Assembly (NCBI GenBank): GCA_019648995.1
Contig: BLXT01008374.1
Coordinates: 664,080 to 704,204, forward strand
Direction of reading: 5' to 3'
Length of the DNA stretch: 40,125 bases
DNA from: Plakobranchus ocellatus
Taxonomy: Eukaryota; Mollusca; Gastropoda; Plakobranchidae
Made by a program: the position numbers and the translations under genes. Every line of letters starts with the position of its first letter. The first letter of the stretch is position 1. Below the pieces are notes generated by a model. It worked only from the letters and a program-made list of their open reading frames with translations. It ran no database searches and was not told where the DNA came from. Positions 20,701 through 32,700 of this stretch are shown here, in pieces.

Positions 20701-23700
20701 TGTAGTGTATGCTCAAGGAAAATTCTTTGCCCTTTTATCAATGTGCTGCCTGATAGGTATGTAGCACATCATCTACTGCGGACACCACTGAAGATCAGAC
20801 CCTGCCCGGTGATGGAGCTTGGCTTCTTCTGTTCTCCAGCAGAAGCTCGTCTGAAGAGACACCCGCAGCTGTGCCAATACAAAGTAATAGTGACATGGAG
20901 CTTGATGGCAAAGCGTCAAGAAACTTGAAAAAGAAGGCACCTAAAATAAAAAGGTGATAGTTCCTGCTGGTAATGTGAAGTTCACCTTTTTGAAATCTAG
21001 ATAAATAGAATTGTCTTCTATCAGTAAACCTTATCCTGAAAAAGAAATTTGATTAACTTAACAAATCACATCCTTCTTTTTTTTTTTTATATTTTTACCA
21101 GACATGCTTTTATAGTAAATTGGTGATAGCAAGAGAAAAAGAGAAAAAACAAAAGAAAAAGATCATATCGTGAACGAGAACTACTTTCCTTAAAACAAAT
21201 ATCTATGCATTGGTGCACGTATTCACTTTGATGTCAGTGACTTTCACTTGGTTATGTACAAAAAGGTTTCTAAATCTATGTGGTGGGATTTGATTGATTG
21301 AAAAAATGTATTTTTTTAACTACCAAAAATAATTACAAGTTTTAGCATACTTGAAACATTGTAAAGCATGTACATTTTGATCTATGTGAAGAAACAGAAA
21401 GGAACAAAGTGAAACAAAGATGAACTAGGACTATTTCAAAATTTTGATTAAATTTGTATTTGGAAAAAAAATTAATGCTGAAAAGATTTCAATAAAGTAA
21501 GGTTATCAATAGTAAAACAAAATGAAGTCAAAAACAGTTAAATTAAAATGCATGGAGAAACCAAAATGATTTCAAGTCTACAAAATGTTTACTTTCTTTA
21601 ACAGTTACTAAGGCTAAACCAAAATGATTCCTCAGTCTCTAGAATTTTGGTTGAACTAATGCTCTGCTTATGTCTATTCTTGATCTGGAATCAGCAGGCT
21701 AATGGCATCAAAAGTAATAAAAGATGATTATCATTGATGTATAGTAATGTGAAAAGTTTTCAATATTTTCCCCTCTCGTTCCTGCCATGTCTAGCTGGGA
21801 AGGAGTGGTGGAAGAGCAGTATGCACCAGTGATGAAGAAACACCGTGGAGATGTGGTTGCTCCAGATGAGAAGGCTGTCAGCAAACTCAAATCTTTGGAG
21901 AGAGGCTGGACGATGGAACATGATGCAGCTCTTGTACAACTTATGTCACAGAACTTGCCGCAAGAAACTGAAAATTTGGGATCTCTGAGGGGATTTGTTG
22001 ATTCCATTGGATTTTCCTCATTCTCGGTAAGGATGTTTATACTTTCATGTGATCTTATTTTTTACCATCTTTATGTTTATGTTTTAAAAATCCTTCACTA
22101 CCTTTTTTTTTTCCTATGCCTACTTTCCTTTTTTTTTTTTCATGCTACAAATTTTATTTTCCTCTATGTTGTTTTTCTTCTTTTTGGGTGTGTGTAAATT
22201 TCATTTTCCTCTATGTTGTTCTTCTTCTTTTTGGGTGTGTGTAAATTTCATTTTCCTCTATGTTGTTCTTCTTCTTTTTGGGTGTGTGTAAATTTCTTCA
22301 AGTCAATCAGATTTTTTATTTTGCCATTCTTGTAGCAAAAGGAACAAAATTGACTAGGTCATTTTTTTTTTTCTTAATTTTAATAAGTCAACCTTAATTT
22401 TGATTATTCTATTTATTTAATGTATCATTCTTATTTTCCCTTTTCATGCTTGCAATATGTTGGACACATGTTCTAGACAGGGGATGGGGAAACGGCCAAT
22501 CTTACAGACGGTGATCCTGACACATACTGGGAGACTGATGGTTCACAGGGCTTGCACTGGATCCGCCTGAACATGAGAAAGGGAACCATAATCAAGTAAG
22601 TTTAACAGTTTGGAGCGTACTCTTTCTTAATGTATAACCTGTCAGAAAAACAAAAGAAGATATATCTTTAGGTGCTCTGTTTGCAACAGACATTGGCGAT
22701 CATGCTCCTATACTCAAAGTGATTCTCAGTTGACTCTGTGAAGTTGTCGTTGTTACCATTACCTATTGCCCATGAGTTGAGACTTTCAATAAAAATTGTT
22801 CTCTATCTACCTCTACTGTGTTTGCCCTCAGTCTTCCTAGTGATTGCTAAGTGTTCTAACTCCTTGGTATCGGCAAATGTGTCTTAGAAATTGTAGTTGC
22901 CTCCATCTTATGATTTTAATTAATGATCACTCAAGATTAGCTTCTTTCAGGACCGATGTGTTGGATTTTTTTGGTCTGTATTCTCATCATTCCTCTGATT
23001 AACCACATGTTTACTTCTACTGAATAAATCATAAGTTTCAGAAATGAGTAAATATGTTTTACCGCTACTTATTTGGCATTGGGTAGAGTATGAAGTCTTG
23101 CAAGCCCATGGATTAGAAACAACCAATGTTGTAAGTTTATTCATTGTTGTGTTTATGAACTTTGTGGTGGTGAAAATGAGACAGAAATCTTTTACTTTAA
23201 ATCTGCTCCAAGCATTATGAGGATGGCAAAGTTTACTTCAAAACTCGCATGTCACGAATGGCTTTGTGCTATTCGGTTGCAGGTCTGGCTGAACACTGCC
23301 TGTGACAAGGAGTTCTTTTGACTAGATTAACAAGTAGAAATCATTCCAAGTCTTGCTGAAAGTGGAAAGAAAAGTTTATATAAATGAAGAACAATTTCAG
23401 AGCAGCATGGTAACTTCCTAAGATTCTATAAATCTAAATTCACCTACATTGGTTGTCAATCTCTCAGCCATCTCTCAAAAAGTCTTTGGACCAGCCAAAT
23501 ACACTCATTTATCCTCTCCTTAATATGTAAACATCTCTTGAGGTTTATAGTGGCATCTCAAGCTTATCTGGTCTTAACCCTCCTGGCGCACATTTGGAGA
23601 CAACTTTAGCTAGAGCCTGAGTGCTAGGCTGGCGAAGTTGAGACAGTGAAAAAAATGGAGTGTGGCAGAGAGGGTTTGGGCGATTTGTCGTGTGCATTGA

Positions 23701-26700
23701 AACTACTTATCTATGACCTTGCTTGTTGTAAAAACTATTAAAACCATACACTTTTTGAATGCTAAATAGTTCATTGCTTTATCATTTTATTTTTTTTTCT
23801 TCAAAAGAACAATTTTATTTATTAGATATATGTAAAAGGATGGGGTGTAAAGAGATCGGGGCCTGTACTAACTGGCTCTCCTCAAGGACAAAAGCTTCCT
23901 TGCATTTTGCGACATTTCCTTTTAATAACAATTTATACTCAATCTATTTTAGAATTAAAATGAGCACAAAATAATAAGCAAAATTTTAATTCTAATNNNN
24001 NNNNNNNNNNNNNNNNNNNNNNNNNNNNNNNNNNNNNNNNNNNNNNNNNNNNNNNNNNNNNNNNNNNNNNNNNNNNNNNNNNNNNNNNNNNNNNNNNNNN
24101 NNNNNNNNNNNNNNNNNNNNNNNNNNNNNNNNNNNNNNNNNNNNNNNNNNNNNNNNNNNNNNNNNNNNNNNNNNNNNNNNNNNNNNNNNNNNNNNNNNNN
24201 NNNNNNNNNNNNNNNNNNNNNNNNNNNNNNNNNNNNNNNNNNNNNNNNNNNNNNNNNNNNNNNNNNNNNNNNNNNNNNNNNNNNNNNNNNNNNNNNNNNN
24301 NNNNNNNNNNNNNNNNNNNNNNNNNNNNNNNNNNNNNNNNNNNNNNNNNNNNNNNNNNNNNNNNNNNNNNNNNNNNNNNNNNNNNNNNNNNNNNNNNNNN
24401 NNNNNNNNNNNNNNNNNNNNNNNNNNNNNNNNNNNNNNNNNNNNNNNNNNNNNNNNNNNNNNNNNNNNNNNNNNNNNNNNNNNNNNNNNNNNNNNNNNNN
24501 NNNNNNNNNNNNNNNNNNNNNNNNNNNNNNNNNNNNNNNNNNNNNNNNNNNNNNNNNNNNNNNNNNNNNNNNNNNNNNNNNNNNNNNNNNNNNNNNNNNN
24601 NNNNNNNNNNNNNNNNNNNNNNNNNNNNNNNNNNNNNNNNNNNNNNNNNNNNNNNNNNNNNNNNNNNNNNNNNNNNNNNNNNNNNNNNNNNNNNNNNTGG
24701 CTCGCCGCGCCTCCCGATTTTTCCTCACAGTCAAGCCGATATACCGGCGCGGCGCGGAACTTGGGTTAAGCTTATGATGTAGATAACTAAAAGAAAAAAG
24801 GCTAGCCTAGGTTGACTGAATATTGTAAGTAAACAAGGCTATATCCAAAGATGAATCGCTCTGAGTCAAGATCTAGACTCAATACACACAAGCACATAAA
24901 ATTGTCCTGCATCAATCTTATTTATGGCAGATTCAACTCAGCAGGACTGGTCTCAATTATATGCTTCAAAAATGAAAAAAATCGTATAAATATGTGTGGC
25001 ATGACTTTTTCATCGCAGTAAGATTTGCTTGGGATGCTCAATGAGTGAGAGGTTGCATTTTTAACATTGAAACCATTGAAACCATTGAAACAGCCTCAAA
25101 ACCCTTTCTGCAAGAATTATGATGTCCTGAAAAAATTGAAAGAGAGGGATATTTTACTTCTTCAAGTAAAGAGAGGGATATTTTACTTCTTCAAAAAAAA
25201 GCAGAAACAGCCAAAGAAAAAAAAAAACTTTGACATTATCTTTTCCTCACAAATATTAGCTGAGACATCAGGCTTATTAGTAGTAGTTTTAAGAAATAAT
25301 TATTTAGGTTTATCAATGAGTTCAAATTTAGCTTGAGACTGTTTACATCTTAAATAAGTAAAAAGCAAGTCTTTATTGTGTTTAAAAAAATAAATATTGA
25401 AAATAAAACTTTAAATGACATTTTTACTTGTTAAAAAGAAAACAGCTAGCAAGACGTGTTTTCTCTTGCCGTATTTTTTTCTGCTAGGTCACTCTCTTTG
25501 ACAGTAAGTATGGCTGATGACAACTATTTACCAGAGACTATAGTTGTAATGGCTGGAGAGATGGATGACAGTGTGGTCCTGAACAGCGTTAATATAGACT
25601 GGTGAGTCCACAACTTTTGTGTTTGGATGTGATCATTTTTACAATATGGTATTGGCAGAAGCAGCATGTGTATTTTGGATCAGATATCTTAGAATGTCCA
25701 GGTTACATTTATAGATGGGTTCATGCTATTGAATTTTTTTTTTTTTCGTTAAGTCTCTATTTTGTTACAATTGCACTAATAGGAATATTGTACTACTTGA
25801 AAAAGGAATATTGTACATGATGTTCTGAAATACATGTGCTTATCAGTAATTTTTGCCTACTTGTACAAATTTTTAAAATACATAATGTCATAAGATTCAC
25901 GGCACATGATTTTGTAGACCTCGCAAAAAATACATTTACAAAGCTTGCAAAAAGCCTCAGCACTGTGAGATTGAAATAAGTTATCCCCGTGGTTATTTTT
26001 ATAGGTATGTCTTGAGACGTATCCTAGTATCAGAAATCACAGTAAAAGCTGTTTAGAAAAGAAATTGATGATTTTTTCCCTTCGATTTTAAATGCTTATT
26101 TCAACAAGTTTGAAAAAAATCACATTTCTTTGTTCAGAATCAACATAGCTCTCTTGAGTTTTTACCGATGCAAACTGAACAGAAAAAAATTTCAATCTTA
26201 ACTCTTCCCGAGGTTTTCGCGACTATAGTCGCAATGATCTATATGGGCTCCTAGAGGTTTTCGCGACTATAGTCGCAATAACACTATACCTAGTCTAGTG
26301 CTCCAGTATACAATTTTACACATACGGAACAACCAGAAAAGGCTAAGTTTCGTTTTTAAGGGGATTTCCCTTTCTCAAACTGCTAAGACTAGCAGTCTAC
26401 GCTTTAGCTTGGGTTAGAAATTGAGAAGTAAACAAGTGTAGAACTGAATGTGTGCTATACTGTTGAAAATCATGGCTAGACGGGTCCCAATTCCTGACCT
26501 GTTTGAGAAACTGTATGCAGACGATAATGGCAGGAATAGTGCTGAATTTGTACAAGATGCACATTTGATATTTAGGGGACTTGTTAGAAAGCCTGAGCCT
26601 ATGGTTCAAGCTCCTGGAGATCAAGATTTAGATGTAGAACTAGCAAGTGGCTGGCATCGCCTCCACTACCAGAACCACTGAGAAACACAAAAACAGACAT

Positions 26701-29700
26701 AAAAAGCAAAAAGGTTGGTGGCATAAATTTTTATTTCATATGAATCTGTATTCAATTTCCTTTCCATTGATGCATGGTTTGTAGTTTTATGTTGAAAAAT
26801 AAAAAAAAGTTATGTGAATTTTTGTATAACACCTTTTAATTTTTCAAAAACTCCAAATTAATTCACCTTTAAGGGACCTCGCAGGTCCTGAAAATTCGCC
26901 TCTCTAAGAGTTAAAAATCAAAATTGCTTATATGTTAATAATGCGACTTGTGAATCATTTCGACCAGACTCTCCCTTTAAATGTTAAAAATACAACTTAC
27001 GACTCACAGCACTTGCCTTGAGCTTCAAAATTTTTGCCATGTCAAACAATGTTAAAGAATAATCCATTCAAAGTGTAAGAGTATTGGTAAGGGGATAATA
27101 AATTGTGCCTGGAGACATATGTAACTTAGAGGTACTTCAATTTTAAACAATACAGCTACTAAAAAAATGAGAGATAAAAGAACTGCCATGATAGGAATCA
27201 TTTACCTTTGTAACAAAAACAATGTTTAGGAAGTTATTCCCCATTGTAAAAGCTCAGTTGATATTTAAGGTTAATAAAAATATATGCCACACTTTAACCA
27301 AATTTCACCATGGTTTTGCATCGTCCTTACATGGAAGGAAAAATTTGTGATACAAGATGATTAAATGTTTGATGCAAATAATACCAGTCTTTTCTAGATA
27401 AATCACTTTTTTTCCTTCTTTTTAAAGTTGTTTTTACTTTTTGTTTTTTCTAGGTCTACTTGTTCCTCAACTGAGATCAAACTACTATCAAATTTAACAG
27501 AACATTACTCTGTGATAACAATTCGTATAAAATCCTGCAAATGTGAGTACAGATTTTTGGGTTTGAGCTATTCCTTTTTTTTTTTGTTGTTGTCATTTTT
27601 CAACAAATTGTGGACTGATTCACAATTCATTTTAGAGGAATACTATGCTCCTAAAGCATATCAATTCTAAATGAATACCTTTAGCACAAACTATACATCC
27701 CAATTTTTCCTTATCACAAGCCTTTTTTTACTGGAAGGTTCAGCAATTTTTTATTTTAATTCAGAATTATTGGGGTAGTCCCAAGAAGTTATCATTGTAA
27801 AAGATTCTTTGAGAAATATCAATTTGAACTGGATTTCATCTTTCATTAAAATACTCTTTTTAAAATTTTGCTTTATTTTTACTCACAATCAATTTATATC
27901 ATTGCATAGGCCATTTCAATTTACGGGATTGAATTTCAGTTTGAATCAAATTAATCAAAATGTCCAAATTGCATCTTGTTACACAAGGTCAGGCTTTATA
28001 GTATATGCCACAGGCCTGAACTATATTGTATGGTTAGTTTAGGCCATTATCAAAAGGTCAGATTGTGTAATCTCTTATCTTAAATTAATTCTCTCAGGAA
28101 AAGACACTTTTGGTTGAGTCAAGCTTATTGGGTTTAGATAAAATCATTAAAATAGTTTTCATGAGTATGTGAAAAAATAAAGCTATTGCCATAAACAAAA
28201 AAACACAATGTGCTGTTATTTTCAGTTTTATATATACCAGCACTGGCTTGTTAAGGTCAGTTTGGAGATACAAAGTGTTGGTAAGGGTAGTGGTTCAGTT
28301 TATGTGAACCAAAAGCAATTTTTTTTTTTTTGCTAGTAAATATTTACAAAAGTAGTTGGTGTTGTTTTTCTGTATGAAATGCTTATACCCTCAAGTTTTT
28401 ACTTCTGTTTAAGCTTTTAATTATTAATTTACATCAGCTTATAGTCACAAAATACCTTTGTGCTCAAAGTTTTATGATACGATAGGTACTAATGAAAGCA
28501 TAATAATAAATTGAAAGTGAGTAATATGTGGACTTAGTTTTGACAGAATCTAAACTTTGGCATCATCAAAAACATTTTTTCAACCTCCCCTCCTCTTCTA
28601 AAGACATTTTAGATATCTGCATTTTGTGACATATATTATGTGCTATAAATTTTATATTTATTTGCACTCTAAATGTTGGTACAATTTAAAATTTTCTCTG
28701 CAGGTAATGGAATTGATACACGCATTCGAGGCATCAATTTGAATTGTGTGGAGGGAAGAGGCCTGGGTTTTGACCAAGATTTTTTTTCGGGGGATAATCT
28801 GGTTCGCTTCCCACTTCTGCAGTCATTCAGTCCAGAGACAATTTACAGACGATCTGTTGTTTTGCAGAGGTAAGGGAACCTAATGGAATTCATAAATGAC
28901 TGATGTGTTAATTCTTACCCAACTCTACTGTTTATTTCTTTATTCAGGCAGTTAAAGAAAAAAGTTGTGTTTTGTGTAGTGTGACTTTGGCTTTTGATAT
29001 GCAGCAGGTTTTTGTGTTACATAGGTTTAACTTTTGTGTAAATTGGCATCAAAGAAAACTTGCTATCGTTTAAGCATACCCTTTTTTTTCATATTCTTCT
29101 GACTTTTATTCATGTGTGAACAATCGGTATCAGGTATAATTACAAAATTTGTTTACCATCTAACCTGAATTTGACTCAATTTTTTTTTTTTTTGGCTGAT
29201 GTATCTATTATTTCTGCTATAAGGTGAAAGTTTTAAAGCAAAAATGCTACTAATTTTTTACCTTGTTCACGTATCACTCAGGAGGTGAAAATGTATATTT
29301 TAAGATTTTAGATTTTATAGCATCTCAAAATCTGTGTCCTTTGTTTTAAAAAAAATTGTTGACTTTAGCTTTGCATTGAAACTCATAAGAACAAATATTC
29401 TAGCCTTGCATTCTGATCTTCTATCATCTGGACATACAGGTTCATTTGGCTTCTGGACAGTGTCATTCACTATCTCATCCCAGCCTGGCAACTGGCTATT
29501 GAAAACAGCTACTCAAGTGAAAGCAGTGCACTCATCAACATGCAGGTAGTAGCTGATAATCATAGACAATTCTTAATATAAGCTGTGCCGTTGAGGATCC
29601 CTCAATATCATTTCCGTTTTATTTTCTCTGGAGAGAATGAGAGTTTTGCGCCAGGAATAACCGTCGAGGAATGCTTTTACAACAATCAAAATGAGTCACT

Positions 29701-32700
29701 TGTCACATTTTAATCATTATTGTCACGAAGAAAAGCTTGGACTCTACTATTTCACCCTGAAATTGGAGTCATTTATACTTACGTTACAGCTGTTAAAATA
29801 CCCTGCAATTTGGCATACATACCAAAGGATGCTACAGTTTGTACATAATCAGTTTTTTTTCCCTTTTTTTAAGCTTTTTTCAGTTCATTTAGCTGGTAAC
29901 CCTGTGCCTAAGAGCCTGTTCCTGACTTTAAAATGAATGAATTAATGAATATTGATTCAATCCCAAGATGTACATGTTAAAAATCTTTCAGGACACTTTT
30001 GAGGAAAAAATGCATTTTGTAAAAAAAAATTCCTCTTACACCGTCCTGTCAAGTTTTACACCAAGATTTGTGCAATTAAGATCCATTTTGCATTTTTTAT
30101 ATACCTGTCATCTCTGTGGGGTGCTCTGTGCTATATTCAAAATTTAAGAGAAGGTCCGATATAGAAACATACACCGCTCCTTAAGATACGTATTTCTTAC
30201 AACAAATTCTTTTCCTTGCTAATATTTTGCAGAATCTACGACAAATCCTTCCATTGTCAAGAAAACGCCTGTCTCTAATAGATACTCTTCTCAGAGTTTC
30301 GGCCTCAGAGTAAGTACAATTTTTTTTTGTCTAATGAAATGGAAATGATAGGGCAGTTATTTGTTTACAAAGCTAGTGAAACTTAGTGTGCGAGAGCTAT
30401 TTGTGTTGTAATATTAGGCTCTGCCTCATGCAATAAGCATTTCATTTACTTATATTCTCTCAATGCATAAAGTTATTTTATGATACTAAATGCAAATATA
30501 AATTACTTTTTAAACTGAACTCTACCTTTTTCAGCCCACAGGACCGAAAAATTGTGTACCTAAATCGACATGCTGCCCTTGCTCATCGAGCTGATCCATC
30601 GTCTAGCCCTGATTACAGCAGCACGGTGTTTATGCAGTTGTATGAAGGCCTGAAGCCACGCAATAGGTCCTCATCTCCCCTCACCTACAGGTGAGTTATC
30701 AGACAGTGTTGATGGTGGCAAGTAAATATTTGGTAATCCTAAGAGATTCGGCCTCTGTTTCTACGCTCTTATTGATATTATAGCAAGGGCTATCTTTGAT
30801 TGAAAATCAGATCAGTGAGGTTTTTGGGTAGACAGAAACATATTGGGTATCAGTAATCATTGAAACACTTCCTGCACAAATTCAATGCTGTACATAACAA
30901 CTAAAACATATGTGGGGGGAATAGAGACTAATAATTTAGCTCAGATGTTTAAAATTGTATCTTTAAGATATAATGTTTTCCGTAAAAGCTATGTTACAGA
31001 AATGACTTTTGTTTGATTTATAGTCTGAAATTTTAAATTCCTGCCTCAATGGACTACATATGTGTTTGGACCTCCTCAAGTATGTTTATTATATCCTCCA
31101 ATGCCCATCTTTGTATTAAATGGATTTGATAGCAGTATTATCTTTATAAATATCCCAAAAGAAAAAAAATTAATGTATGAAGCGAAATGTCCCTAAATGT
31201 GTCTGAAGCTCTGTGCTATTTCAGATAATAACTGTCATAATTTTTAAAATCCATGTATTCTAGATGGTCCACTGCCTATGACCAATGGTGGGAATGCAAG
31301 TTCATTTCAGAGGGGATTGTCGACCAGGGGGGAGGATTCCGTGACAGTCTGTCTGATTTAGCCGAGGAGTTATGTCCCTCAGACCCTGAAGCTGGGATGG
31401 CCCTTCCTTTCTTTGTGAGGACACCAAACCAGGTATAACTGAGCTTAGCTCTGCTCTCTTTTCTATTTTCTTTACTTTGCTGATTGTGTCAGTTATTTCC
31501 TGTTCAACATTTAAAGAGAAATTGCTAATTCACCACTTACTGACTTACAATGTGGCCTCTCTCTGGACATGGCTGCAGGGTACAGTGACTAGCCACTTGC
31601 CTACTCTTACCTGTGAATTCCCTCTAAATTGGGCTATAGTCTATCTATACTGACTGCCCACTTAGCCATGCTCCTATATAATCTTTTTCTAAATTTGGCT
31701 ACAGTTTATCTACAGTGACTGCCCACTTGTCTGCCCTCATTTCCTGAGGATAAAAGCTCATCTTCCATAGTTTATTATTTTTCAGACTTCATGTAATTTT
31801 TATTCTCTAGGTGCTTTTTAATATATGTTTATTCTATGAGCAGAAATAGAAAGGAAAGAATGACAGCTGTAGAAGTTTTGCAACCCAACATACAGAAGAT
31901 AATTGATCTCTTATGTGGGAGGGGGTTGGGAAAAGAGATGCTCGAGACCCACAGTTGATATTTGGCAGTTTGACTGAATCTTAAGGGGGAATATACCGGA
32001 GAAGCCCGTGTGGCAGAATGAAAACAATGTTTACATGTCAGTGTATTGTCAATGTCTTCTTAGCTAAATCATTATTAAAACTTATATTGACTGAAGTGCT
32101 GATACACCCAGCTGGAGATGTCATTGTTAAGTTCAATGTCAAATAGACAAACAATTTAGTGAATTTTTTCAAAAACATAAAATGTGGTCAAAACTAACAG
32201 AAATGATACACTGCGCCAGAAAGATCTTCTGAATAAAGTATGGGCTTAGAGTTTCCACACTTTTGCACTCTTAGGTTGATTTCTTTCCCTTGCATTCTTC
32301 TTTATTTCAGGGAAGCAAAGATCACTGTATCAATGAATGAGTTCAGTGTCAGAAACTTTAGATGTTAGAGTCCTCCCAAACACTTGTCTTCCGAACAAAG
32401 ACATTTGCAATGAATCTATTCGCAGTCAAAAACTTTAGATGTTGCAATTTTCTATCTCAAAACTTGTCCTCTAAGCTAAGGTTCCTGTTGCAGTGACTTG
32501 ATTCACACTCTCAGACACTTTAAGATTTTCCATTTCATTATCCAAAACATTTGTATCGTGTTCCTCAGGGTAATGATGATGGCAATGTGAACAGAGATTG
32601 TTATGCTCCTAATCCCAGCCAAGGTTCCTGTTGCAGTGAGTTGATTCACACTCTCAGACACTTTAAGATTTTCCATTTCATTATCCAAAACATTTGTATC

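Noticed and set aside
21708-22007. Minus-strand 99-codon frame
   Set aside because: It is the shadow of HECTD3 exon 3.
22947-23144. Minus-strand 65-codon frame as a gene
   Set aside because: It borders the antisense LINE fragment and has no conserved pattern of its own.
23955-24734. A 259-codon minus-strand frame
   Set aside because: It is almost entirely the N gap.
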